64,000 nucleotides of DNA from CAIOYC01 sp038327995. GTDB lineage: Bacteria > Pseudomonadota > Alphaproteobacteria > Caulobacterales > Caulobacteraceae. The stretch is taken from assembly GCA_038327995.1 (NCBI GenBank), contig JBBQLP010000008.1:1-64000 (forward strand), written 5' to 3'. The position numbers and the translations under genes are program-made. This document shows positions 34,518 to 42,935 of this stretch, piece after piece (the stretch's first letter is position 1; each line of letters starts with the position of its first letter). The notes under the pieces were generated by a model. That model did not search any database and had not been told where the DNA came from. It saw only the letters and a program-made list of their open reading frames with translations.

Positions 34518-35324
34518 TCAGTCGACGGAACCCTTTTCACGATCCCACATCATCCTGAAATCTCCACCCCCGTTGAGCAGTTGCGAGGGGCTCTGCTTGT
34601 CGATCTGGCCGATGAGGCCGCGATAGACGCCATACCCAATAAGCTCTTGCAGGCGGGGCTCGAACCTTCGCACGAGGTCTGGAGCCAATCCTAGCTGCTG
34701 GTTTTCCTGCTGGCGGATGAAGCCAGCGCAGTAGTTCATGGCTATCCCGGTGCGTCGGGCAGAGCTGCGGTTGGCGCCGCCTCCATGCCAGAGGGAGCCA
34801 TCCCAGATCAGAACAGAGCCCTTCTTCATCACTGCCGCGATGGTGTCGTAGCGCCCGCCGTATTCTGGATTTGGCTGCAAATGACTGGCCGGAACGAGGC
34901 GGGTAGCCCCGTTCTCCTCGGTGAAATCAGTCAGGGCCCACATCGAGTTGCACACGAGCGAAATGTGAGGCTTTGCGACCGGAATGATCTGATCATCGGC
35001 ATGGATCGGCTGGGCGGTCTGACCGGGGTCTATCGCGATGGAAGCGAGCGAGGAAATCAGACAGCCCTCGCCAAGAACCGCATCGATGATCGGCAGCACC
35101 GAGGCGTGGACGGGCACCTTTGAGAACACTTCACCGTGCGCAAGAAGATTGTAGATCCTGACCGTCCGGTCGCCCTCGAACGGATTCATCGCGGGCTTTG
35201 CATCCAGATCGCGCTCAAGCCGCTCGACGGTCTCGAGAAGCTCATCGACCAGTTCGGGTTCAATCGCATCGGGAATGATCGTGTAACCGTCGGATTTGAG
35301 GCGTTCGATGTGCACGTCGATCAC
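34518..35324 (-). CDS. Phytanoyl-CoA dioxygenase (PhyH) family protein
   Basis: 268 residues. The 2-oxoglutarate/Fe(II) fold is supported by the H-x-D pair in QPIHADDQI (His108, Asp110), the distal His in DGSLWHGGGANRS (His180), and Arg residues shortly after (SSARRTG) for 2-oxoglutarate binding. The opening KSDGYTIIPDAIEPELVDEL is typical of PhyH proteins. It would hydroxylate a small molecule or lipid; bacterial members act on ectoine, halogenated compounds and many others, so the substrate is open. The start is a GTG at 35324 with AAGGAG upstream. It lies 32 bases downstream of the beta-propeller lipoprotein gene. Confidence 0.85.
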   Translation of the reverse strand: MIDVHIERLKSDGYTIIPDAIEPELVDELLETVERLERDLDAKPAMNPFEGDRTVRIYNLLAHGEVFSKVPVHASVLPIIDAVLGEGCLISSLASIAIDPGQTAQPIHADDQIIPVAKPHISLVCNSMWALTDFTEENGATRLVPASHLQPNPEYGGRYDTIAAVMKKGSVLIWDGSLWHGGGANRSSARRTGIAMNYCAGFIRQQENQQLGLAPDLVRRFEPRLQELIGYGVYRGLIGQIDKQSPSQLLNGGGDFRMMWDREKGSVD

Positions 35325-35356
35325 AGTCCTAGACTCCTTGCGGGGTTGCGACCTCG

Positions 35357-36997
35357 CTACCCTATCGTGACCATCACCGGCGCGGACGCGATGCCGTTTG
35401 CAATGACGACTAGGCTGGCGGCTCCCTGCTCCGCAGCCACCGGAACGTCGAAATTGGTTGTGACCGGGACGGCGCCCGTCGCCACGCCCATCGAGCTGTG
35501 GTTATGCGTCCGGGCGTAGAAGACGTGACCGGTCGCGGTATTAGTCAGGCGCACCAGCGGGTAATTGGTCGCCGCACTCAGTTCGTCGCCATAGGCGGCG
35601 GCCTGGCTAAGTCCGTTGAGCTGTGTACCCGTCAGGGCGAATGTGCGTCCACGGATCAGGCTGGTCGACACGGTGCTGATCGTCGGAGCCCACGATGTCT
35701 GCGGGCTGGCTAGCGAGGTGTAGACCCGGGCGAGCACGTTGAGGGTGGGCGAAAGCACCAATATCTGGCCGGATGGAAGCGGCAGAAGAAAAACTGGCAC
35801 GCCCCCGTTGGCGTTGGCCGGGCCAGAGGCGGTCCGGCGCAGTGTTCCTCCATCGAACTCGTAAAGCGCGCCGCTGACGCCCGCCACCAGAACATTGCCG
35901 CTCGGCAGCAGGGCGGCCGATGTATCGTCGGCGTTTTCGCCAGCCGGAAAATCTGGTCCGGTCGACCAGGACCCTGATTGCGCGGGCGTGGCGCCTGGAC
36001 GGTAAATGGCCGTGTGGCCGACCAGACCCGACGGCGCTGACCCGGTGAAGAAGACCGATCCGTCCGGGCGCAGCAGGGCCGGGCCGATCTCTCCGGGTGG
36101 GAAATAGGTGCCAGAGGGGCCTGGTCCATAGGTCACGCCGCCCACGACCTGAACCGGGGCCGGGCCATAGGTAAGACCGTTGGGGTGGTCCGTCGGCGAG
36201 GTGAGCACAACCGGGGTCGGGCCATCCTGAACCCAGATGTTGGACCCTGGCAGGAAATGCTCCGATTGCGGTGTGTTCACCAGATCTACAACCAGAACCG
36301 CGCCGCTCGGCAGCAGGGTGAAGCCTTCTTCGGCAAAGTTGTCGTTCTTTCCGGTCGCAGCGATCGCAGTCCATGTCAGGCTCGCCGGATCGAGCGACCA
36401 CATGCGCTTGTCGAGTTTGCTGCCAAAGATGAACCGGCCGTCCGGCAACACGGTCGAGGGGACATCGCCGATGTAGGGCTGGCCCGGCGGCGGGGGGATC
36501 ATCGTCCAGGTGTTGGCGACTGGATCGAACACCGCCGACATATTAGTCAGCGCCGAGGGCGCGAACGGTAGGCTGTAGTTATCCTGGTTGTATTCGCCGC
36601 CGACGAACAATACCCGCCCGTCGGCGAGGACCGCCTCGGCGGAGGCGTAGGGGGCGTATCCCGCAGGCGGCGAGGCGAGGCGGGTCCAGGTTCCCGCAAG
36701 GTAGTTGCCGTTGGCGTCGGGCGTCAGCCGATAGAAATCGCCCGCGCTCGGGCCTGGACCGATCGCCGGATTGGCCTGCACCATCACCGATCCATCGGTG
36801 AGCAATAGCGCCAGAAAGACGCCGACGGGCGGCTGGTTCGCCAGCGTCAGCAGCGTCTCGGTCGGGGTGGGCGTGGGCGCTGGAGGGCCAGGGGGCGCGC
36901 TTGCGCTACCGCCTCCTCCGCCGCTGCAGCCCGACAAGACGAGCGCTGCCAAGATCAGAACCGCCGCAAACGCGTTGGCTAACGGCTGCTTGCCCAT
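35357..36997 (-). CDS. Kelch/galactose-oxidase-like beta-propeller lipoprotein
   Basis: 546 residues. A lipoprotein signal (VLILAALVLSGCSGG, lipobox Cys24) is followed by a Gly/Pro linker (25-50). Seven or so propeller blades then show Kelch-type repeats: YASAEAVLADGRVLFVGGEY, STVLPDGRFIFGSKL, FTLLPSGAVLVVDL, ALLRPDGSVFFTG, AALLPSGNVLVAGV and FLLPLPSGQILVLSP. A C-terminal beta domain (about 440-546) resembles the DUF1929 domain that follows galactose oxidase propellers. No Cys-Tyr copper site is apparent, so oxidase activity is not supported. It would be anchored to a cell-envelope membrane. AAGGAG precedes the ATG at 36997. Confidence 0.8.
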   Translation of the reverse strand: MGKQPLANAFAAVLILAALVLSGCSGGGGGSASAPPGPPAPTPTPTETLLTLANQPPVGVFLALLLTDGSVMVQANPAIGPGPSAGDFYRLTPDANGNYLAGTWTRLASPPAGYAPYASAEAVLADGRVLFVGGEYNQDNYSLPFAPSALTNMSAVFDPVANTWTMIPPPPGQPYIGDVPSTVLPDGRFIFGSKLDKRMWSLDPASLTWTAIAATGKNDNFAEEGFTLLPSGAVLVVDLVNTPQSEHFLPGSNIWVQDGPTPVVLTSPTDHPNGLTYGPAPVQVVGGVTYGPGPSGTYFPPGEIGPALLRPDGSVFFTGSAPSGLVGHTAIYRPGATPAQSGSWSTGPDFPAGENADDTSAALLPSGNVLVAGVSGALYEFDGGTLRRTASGPANANGGVPVFLLPLPSGQILVLSPTLNVLARVYTSLASPQTSWAPTISTVSTSLIRGRTFALTGTQLNGLSQAAAYGDELSAATNYPLVRLTNTATGHVFYARTHNHSSMGVATGAVPVTTNFDVPVAAEQGAASLVVIANGIASAPVMVTIG

Positions 36998-37231
36998 ACC
37001 AAAACGGCTCCTTGCGGGATGGAAAAGTAGCCATGTTCACAACCTGAACGCAAGGCGCGCTGTGCGAGCAGGCAAATATTTGGGTGGAGCGCTTGCGGTG
37101 CTGTCAATCTGATTGCAACTCGTCTGAACTAGGCCCGCGCACCCGTAACTTCGTCCTAACCGCCTCGCACACCCGCCGCCCGGAGCTCGGCCACTGTGCG
37201 CGGACCGGCTTTGCCGCATCCGCGTCGGTTA

Positions 37232-38446
37232 TCAGGCCTTTTTCGACGCGCGCGTTTGCTTGGCGCGCTGGCCGATGAAGGCTACGACCACGCCCGGCTT
37301 GACGCCAGCGGCTAGGGATTCCGCGTCCCAGTTGGTGAGGCGCACGCAGCCATGGCTGCCGGTCTTGCCGATCTTGTCCGGCTCCGGCGTGCCATGGACG
37401 CCATAGCTCGGTGCGTTCAGATCGATCCAGACCGAACCGACCGGATTGTTGGGGCCAGGCTTCACGACCAGCTTGCCAGCCGAACGCGGTCCCCACTTAA
37501 GCTTCGAGGGATCATAGGTGTAGGTCGGGTGGCGGGCGACCCCCACGACCTTGTATGAGCCGCTTGGCGAGGGCCGCTCTGTCGAACCCACCGTAGCCGG
37601 ATAGAAGGCGATCAACTTATCGGCCTTGTCGTAGGCGAACGCGGACGCATCGGCGTTCGACACGTCGACCCGCGCCACGTCGCCCTTGGCGAAGGCTGGC
37701 GGATTGTCATCGACGACAATGATGCGTCCGCCCGCAACCGAAAGATCAACGTCAGGGTTCAGCGCCTTCAAAAGCGCCTGACTCATGTGAAACCGTTCGG
37801 CCAGCGCCTCGAGCGGGGTGGTGAATTGCGGGCCGTTGGGCAGCGCCGCCAGCTTGACGAAATCTTCGCCGACATCGTCTGCGAACGGACCCGCCACGTC
37901 CTCCGCGTTGAGGGTGTAGACGCTCGCCGCCGGTTGAGCGCTGGTGGGCTCGGCGGACAGAAACCGCCATGTGGCCGCGTCCATCACGCCGGTCTCGTCC
38001 AGATCGCGTGCACGTTGATAGGCGGCGACGGCGTGTTTCAGGTTCGTGCCCTGGCGCGCGTCCACCACCCCCGGAGAAAAGCGCGCCCGACCCAACAGGA
38101 CCTGGGTACGGATAGCGACCTGGTCGGGGGTTGCGCGTGTCGGGGCCGCCTTGGAGGCCCCGTCGCTCTTCGGTGGAACCTCTGCGGTCGCCGACGCCGA
38201 CGCCCCGTTTGAATCGAAAGCGGCCTGATTGATCCGGGCGGCCATCACCGAAAGCGGATCATTGGGAACGGGGGTTACGGACGCCGTGGCAAGCGGAGCC
38301 GGTGTCACGGCGGGGGCGACTGCGGGTGCAGGCGGTAAACGTGGAGCGTGAGCTGGTGGCGCCGGAGCGGCGGCCTTCTGTGTCGGGGCCGCATCACAGC
38401 CGCTCACAAACGCAAGGGCGGAAACCAGAATAAGGGTGCGGTGCAT
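37232..38446 (-). CDS. L,D-transpeptidase (YkuD) lipoprotein with peptidoglycan-binding region
   Basis: 404 residues. A lipobox (LAFVSGC, Cys17) is followed by a long Pro/Ala linker, a peptidoglycan-binding-like helical segment (TNLKHAVAAYQRARDLDETG, about 130-160), and a LysM-like stretch (FHMSQALLKALNPDVD). The YkuD domain comes last, with GVHGTPEPDKIGKTGSHGC: His351, Ser364, His365 and catalytic Cys367. It should form 3-3 cross-links or attach proteins to peptidoglycan in the periplasm. The ATG at 38446 begins the lipoprotein signal. It lies 62 bases downstream of a VanY-type carboxypeptidase gene on the same strand, so the two may act together on the wall. Confidence 0.92.
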   Translation of the reverse strand: MHRTLILVSALAFVSGCDAAPTQKAAAPAPPAHAPRLPPAPAVAPAVTPAPLATASVTPVPNDPLSVMAARINQAAFDSNGASASATAEVPPKSDGASKAAPTRATPDQVAIRTQVLLGRARFSPGVVDARQGTNLKHAVAAYQRARDLDETGVMDAATWRFLSAEPTSAQPAASVYTLNAEDVAGPFADDVGEDFVKLAALPNGPQFTTPLEALAERFHMSQALLKALNPDVDLSVAGGRIIVVDDNPPAFAKGDVARVDVSNADASAFAYDKADKLIAFYPATVGSTERPSPSGSYKVVGVARHPTYTYDPSKLKWGPRSAGKLVVKPGPNNPVGSVWIDLNAPSYGVHGTPEPDKIGKTGSHGCVRLTNWDAESLAAGVKPGVVVAFIGQRAKQTRASKKA

Positions 38447-38508
38447 GGTGTCTTGGGTCCAATCTGCAACGTCAACTCCACGCGAGAGCTTTGGTTCAGC
38501 TCGACCTT

Positions 38509-39456
38509 TCAGATGGGTTCGCCCGTCCACTCCCAGTGCCAGGGTTCGTAAGGATAATTCACGAAACCGAACCGGTCCGCGTTGCTGACCAGCCAGTGAT
38601 AGGTGGGCGTCTGGCTGAGGTAGAGGCGATTGGCGGGGTCCGTCGAAAAGGCGTTCGATCCGGGCGCCACGCCAAGATAGAAGTCGAAGGCCAGCCCCGT
38701 GCGGTGCGCCGAGCAACGCGCCTTGGCTGGCGTGCCGCACCCCCCCAGGGCGCATCGCACCGCCTCTTCGATCGGACCGCGGTAGGCCGACGCGATTCTA
38801 AGTTGCGGGACGGCCTGGCCGAGGTCGCGCCGCGCGGCCTCCACCATCTGCCTGTAGGCGGTCAATGCGCCTGCCCGGCCCAGGACTTTCTTGCCGCCGT
38901 AGGCCTCCATAGTGTCGGCTTGCATGAGCGTCGCCTCGTCGGGAGAGGGCGGGCAGGTCTTGTGTGAGGCGCCGACGAACGGGCGGCGCAGGAGCCAGAT
39001 CGTGGACATCTTCGAAAGGGTCGCTGCGTCCAACCTTCCGCCCGCCGCCACGGCGTGCGCTGATTGCCAAAGCGCCAGCCGGTACGCGAACCCGGCCGTT
39101 TGTGGTGCGCAGGCCGTGCCGATTTCTCGTGCAACCAGCGGGGCGTAGGTCGCCCAGCCGGACTCGGGCAGGCCAAAGGGCGTTACGGCCATCACTGAAA
39201 TGTTCGCGGCGTTGTCGTTTGCGGCGGCGGCAAAATCGCCAGGCGCGCCGCAGTCGCCCGCAGAGACGCCCCCAACCACGGGTGGCGGGGGGGCGGCCGT
39301 ATGTGTTTGCCTGGTTGCGCCAGCGCGCTGCACGGCGACCAACGGCTCCATAGTCTTTTGCGGCATACGGATGGCGATGACGCCGAGCGCAATGAATGTC
39401 AGGCACAACACCGCCATCCAGGCTCTTCGCGCAAATCGCATCAGGTTCACGAACAT
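38509..39456 (-). CDS. VanY-type D-alanyl-D-alanine carboxypeptidase (M15B)
   Basis: 315 residues. An N-terminal transmembrane segment (about 12-30) anchors it, with a Pro-rich linker after it. The zinc site is SAHRTGLAFDFY (His251, Asp258) and YEPWHWEW (Glu304, His307), the canonical VanY pattern. A central segment with several Cys (CPPSPDEATL, CALGGCGTPAKARC) may form disulfides. The enzyme trims the terminal D-Ala from peptide stems in the periplasm, which would limit D,D-cross-linking and favour the L,D-transpeptidase encoded next. It is divergent from the hybrid kinase across 243 bases. Confidence 0.87.
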   Translation of the reverse strand: MFVNLMRFARRAWMAVLCLTFIALGVIAIRMPQKTMEPLVAVQRAGATRQTHTAAPPPPVVGGVSAGDCGAPGDFAAAANDNAANISVMAVTPFGLPESGWATYAPLVAREIGTACAPQTAGFAYRLALWQSAHAVAAGGRLDAATLSKMSTIWLLRRPFVGASHKTCPPSPDEATLMQADTMEAYGGKKVLGRAGALTAYRQMVEAARRDLGQAVPQLRIASAYRGPIEEAVRCALGGCGTPAKARCSAHRTGLAFDFYLGVAPGSNAFSTDPANRLYLSQTPTYHWLVSNADRFGFVNYPYEPWHWEWTGEPI

Positions 39457-39699
39457 CGTTCCGCTGCGGCTCGCAAAAGCTTGGCCGCATCACCTCTGCA
39501 ACCGTTGGCAACCGATTGGGTTGCCTCGCAAGTCCAGTAGGTGGAGCTGGCGACTTACCCTGTGCAGGTTACAGACTACCTTCACTTATCCCACGTTAAT
39601 TCCAACCGTTGCCTTGTTTCAAATCGGTGTGCAGACGTTCGCGCGCGAAACGCTTCGTTCTGACTTCATCTGGAATTTCATCTGATATAGAGTTGCTTG

Positions 39700-41718
39700 A
39701 TGAGCGATAGGCAGGACCCTTCAAGACGCGACGGGGAGAGACTGAGGGATGCTGAGGCGCGCCTGCGTCTCGCACTCCAAGCCGCTAGTATCGGGATATG
39801 GGAATTCGAGGTTCCGACCGGTAAATTGATCTGGGACGCCCGAGTCCGCGAGGTGGTCGAAGCGGATCCTGACATTGAGCCGAACTGGGAGGATCATTTC
39901 CTCCCGGCGATCCATCCCGACGACGCCGAGCGGGTGCAAAGCGCCTTCACGGAGACCGTCACAGGCGACGAGGGCCTATCAATCGAGTTTCGGGTGATAG
40001 GCCAGCGCTCGGGCAAGATCACGTGGGCTTCCCTTATTGGCCGCAAGGACGAGGGACCGAACGGAGTGCGTATCCTCGGCACCGCGCGCGACATCACCGC
40101 CGAGCGCGAAGGCGCCCACCGCATCCGCGAGCGCAGCCAGGTTCTGGAAGAACGGGTGGCCGAAGTCGTGGCCGAGCGTAAGACCTGGGCTGACCTCGTG
40201 GAGGCCAGCAGCGACCCCGTTGCGGCGGTGGACGGCAATCTTACACTGATCGCTCTCAACCAAGCCTACATCGATGCCTGTCGGAGGCTGTTCGGTGTGG
40301 GCTTCAAGATTGGGGACAATCTGCTGAGCTTGATGACGCATATGCCAGAGGTGCAGAAGGCGACGGAATCGCTTTGGAAGCGCGCGCTTTCTGGCCGGAC
40401 GTTCGAGCTCAATGCGTCTGGAGAGGCGGGTCCGGGTGGACGATTCTATGACGTTAAGTTCGCGCCGCTGCGGGGCGCCAATGGCGCAATAGTCGGGGCG
40501 TTCCAGACCTCGCGAGATGTCACCGCCCGGGTGTTGGCGGAACGATCACTCAAGATCAGCGAGGAGGCGCTGCAGCGCGCCCAGAAGATGGAGGCGATCG
40601 GCAATCTCACCGGCGGCGTCGCGCACGACTTCAACAACCTGCTGCAGGTGATAAGCGGCAATCTACAACTCCTCGGGCGCGCGGTGTCCGGCAACGACAG
40701 AGCCGAACGGTTCGTGACCAATGCACAGGAAGGGGCAAACCGCGGCGCAAAGTTGGCGGCGCAACTACTGGCCTTCGGTCGGCGTCAGTCGCTGGACCCG
40801 AAGACGGTCAACATCGGGCGGGTCATCGTCGGCATGGATGATCTGCTGAGGCGCGCGTTAGGCGAGGAAACGGAGGTCGAAACCTCGGTCTCTGGCGGCC
40901 TATGGAACTGTTTCATCGATCCAAATCAGGTCGAGAACGCCCTGCTCAATTTGGCGATAAACGGGCGCGACGCGATGAACGGTAGGGGCAAGCTGACCAT
41001 CGAAGTCGCCAATGCCTCGCTCGACGAGGCCTATTGCCGACTGCACCCTGAAGCTTCGGTTGGCCAATATGTGATGCTCGCTGTAACCGACACCGGCTGC
41101 GGCATGGATGCGGGCATGATGGAGCGGGTGTTTGAACCCTTCTTCAGCACCAAGCCGGAAGGGCACGGCACCGGGCTCGGTCTGTCGATGGTCTACGGCT
41201 TCGTCAAGCAGAGCGAAGGCCACATCAAAATCTACAGCGAAGTAGCCCACGGCACGACCGTGAAGCTCTACCTTCCCCGCGCCATGGGCGCCGAAGACGT
41301 GAGAACGGTGTCAGCGCCTGTAGAGGCGCCGCATGGAGATGCGACGGTACTGGTGGTGGAAGACGACGAACAGGTCCGGGAAACCGCCTCAGCCCTGCTA
41401 AGCGACCTGGGCTATCGCGTGCTGAGAGCGTGCGACGCAGCAAGCGCGCTCGCCATCGTCGAAAGTGGAGTTGCGATCGACATGATATTCACCGACGTTG
41501 TTATGCCGGGCCCGATGCGAAGCGTGGACCTGGCGCGCCAGGCACGCGAACGTCTCCCCGGTGTCGCGGTTCTCTACACCTCTGGCTACACGCGCAACGC
41601 GGTGGTCCACGGCGGTCGCCTTGACCCGGGCGTTGACCTGCTTGCAAAGCCCTACACGCGCGAGGCGCTTGCTTTGAAGGTAGCTGAAGTGCTGACGCGG
41701 GAGCGGCGTTCTTGTTGA
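39700..41718 (+). CDS. PAS-containing hybrid sensor histidine kinase
   Basis: 672 residues, soluble. PAS 1 is about 20-140, PAS 2 about 160-280 (ASSDPVAAVDGNLTLIALNQ), then a kinase core with GNLTGGVAHDFNNLLQ (phosphoacceptor His309, an HWE-unlike HDFNN type), an ATP-binding N box (NALLNLAINGRDAM), G1 (DTGCGMD) and G2 (GTGLGLSMV). The C-terminus is a receiver domain with Asp599 (FTDVVMPG) and Lys650. No transmembrane helices, so it reads an internal signal. The receiver may serve as a phosphosink. Upstream gap 39457-39699 is shared with VanY. The ATG at 39700 lacks an evident ribosome site. Confidence 0.93.
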   Translation: MSDRQDPSRRDGERLRDAEARLRLALQAASIGIWEFEVPTGKLIWDARVREVVEADPDIEPNWEDHFLPAIHPDDAERVQSAFTETVTGDEGLSIEFRVIGQRSGKITWASLIGRKDEGPNGVRILGTARDITAEREGAHRIRERSQVLEERVAEVVAERKTWADLVEASSDPVAAVDGNLTLIALNQAYIDACRRLFGVGFKIGDNLLSLMTHMPEVQKATESLWKRALSGRTFELNASGEAGPGGRFYDVKFAPLRGANGAIVGAFQTSRDVTARVLAERSLKISEEALQRAQKMEAIGNLTGGVAHDFNNLLQVISGNLQLLGRAVSGNDRAERFVTNAQEGANRGAKLAAQLLAFGRRQSLDPKTVNIGRVIVGMDDLLRRALGEETEVETSVSGGLWNCFIDPNQVENALLNLAINGRDAMNGRGKLTIEVANASLDEAYCRLHPEASVGQYVMLAVTDTGCGMDAGMMERVFEPFFSTKPEGHGTGLGLSMVYGFVKQSEGHIKIYSEVAHGTTVKLYLPRAMGAEDVRTVSAPVEAPHGDATVLVVEDDEQVRETASALLSDLGYRVLRACDAASALAIVESGVAIDMIFTDVVMPGPMRSVDLARQARERLPGVAVLYTSGYTRNAVVHGGRLDPGVDLLAKPYTREALALKVAEVLTRERRSC

Positions 41719-41861
41719 AGTGGTTACAAAGGGTGATCACCCGGCCGCCCCCTTCGGCGCTTGCGCGCCCCAGCCTTGGAGGCATCGTCAGGGGCGAGCA
41801 GCGCCTAAATCCCAGAGCCGCAGCGAAGAACCTACCCTCGGCGAGTTAAACTGACAGACCC

Positions 41862-42791
41862 TCAGGCGCTGCAGGACGCGCCGCCCAAAACGCAGAATCT
41901 TGAACAGTGGGGGTGGTTGAGCGCTATGGCTCCCCCGGCACCAGCCAGGGTCGGGCCGAGGTCGAATTCCTTTGCGTATGGAAGAAGGGTGCAGGCAACC
42001 ACGCTTGCCCGCTCAGACCCGCGCCGCTTCACCACCATTCTCGAGCTCGAGCACATCACGCTTTGCGGGGACTTTTTCAGAATACCCCAGCAGGCCTCGG
42101 TAATCTCCGGCGTATCGGCGTCGGCGTCCATTTCGGGAAAGAGAACCAGGCGCGACGGATCGCTGGCATTGATCGGTAGGCCGAGGGTGGTGAATAGGCG
42201 GCCGAAGGCGTTGCGCGCAGCGGCTTCGCTCTCGTCGACCCAGAGCAAGCGGGACGCAACAGCTATGTCGAACCCTTCGGCAGCAAGCCAACGCAATCCT
42301 TCGATAGCCGGATCCCAACTTCGGGAGCCCCGGACCTCTTCGTGAAGCTCCTTCGTGTGGTGATCGAGGGAGACGCGGATCGTGAGCCGCTGTGGAAATC
42401 GCCGATGAAGATCGAGCAGGGGCGCCTTCAATCGTTGCATCGGGCGCATGGCGTTGGTCAGCACCAGTACTCGCCAGCCGCCCGACAGGGCGTCGTGGAG
42501 CATCCCCAGCACGTCGGGATTCATGAATGGTTCGCCGCCCGTGAAGCCGATCTCCTCCAGTTCGGGACGGGTCTCCGCAGCTTCATCCAGATAGGCTTGC
42601 ACCTCTGTGCGGTCGAGGTAGACGAGAGCGTCGTTCAGGGGGGAGCTGTCGATATAGCATCCGGTGCAGGCCAGATTGCAGAGCGTCCCGGTGTTGAACC
42701 AGAGCGTCTTGAGCCCCTTTAAGACCACTGTGGCCCGCCGCTCGCCGGTCGCCGTGACTTGGGGATCGCTGAATTTTAGGAGCGCCGTCAT
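41862..42791 (-). CDS. Radical SAM protein with Cys-rich C-terminus
   Basis: 309 residues. The radical SAM cluster site CNLACTGCYIDSS has Cys38, Cys42 and Cys45, followed by IGFTGGEPFMNPDVL (SAM-binding GGE) and later beta-barrel elements. The C-terminus has three more Cys: HPHCSRFCVLGGASCSA (Cys296, Cys300, Cys307), with additional Cys near VVACTLLPY. This C-terminal motif could bind an auxiliary cluster. It belongs to no named enzyme I can place. It does not look like ArsS, whose motif CxxxCxxC and C-terminal domain are arranged differently. It lies at the far end of a co-oriented group with the flavin reductase and Rieske genes (144 bases away). Confidence 0.85.
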   Translation of the reverse strand: MTALLKFSDPQVTATGERRATVVLKGLKTLWFNTGTLCNLACTGCYIDSSPLNDALVYLDRTEVQAYLDEAAETRPELEEIGFTGGEPFMNPDVLGMLHDALSGGWRVLVLTNAMRPMQRLKAPLLDLHRRFPQRLTIRVSLDHHTKELHEEVRGSRSWDPAIEGLRWLAAEGFDIAVASRLLWVDESEAAARNAFGRLFTTLGLPINASDPSRLVLFPEMDADADTPEITEACWGILKKSPQSVMCSSSRMVVKRRGSERASVVACTLLPYAKEFDLGPTLAGAGGAIALNHPHCSRFCVLGGASCSA

Positions 42792-42935
42792 CGATCAGAA
42801 TGTGTGCTCGCGCTGCTGGAGGTGCAAGCACAGCCGGGGGCTATCGGGGCGCTGGCGCCCGGTATGACCATAGGATGCAGACCCATCGAAGGCCGAAGGA
42901 ACTCTGGGGCGGCTTTAGGCTATGCCTTTCCTGCC

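Noticed and set aside
35357..36997. Galactose oxidase activity for the propeller lipoprotein
   Set aside because: The blades are present, but I could not find the Cys-Tyr crosslink and copper His pattern needed for the oxidase.
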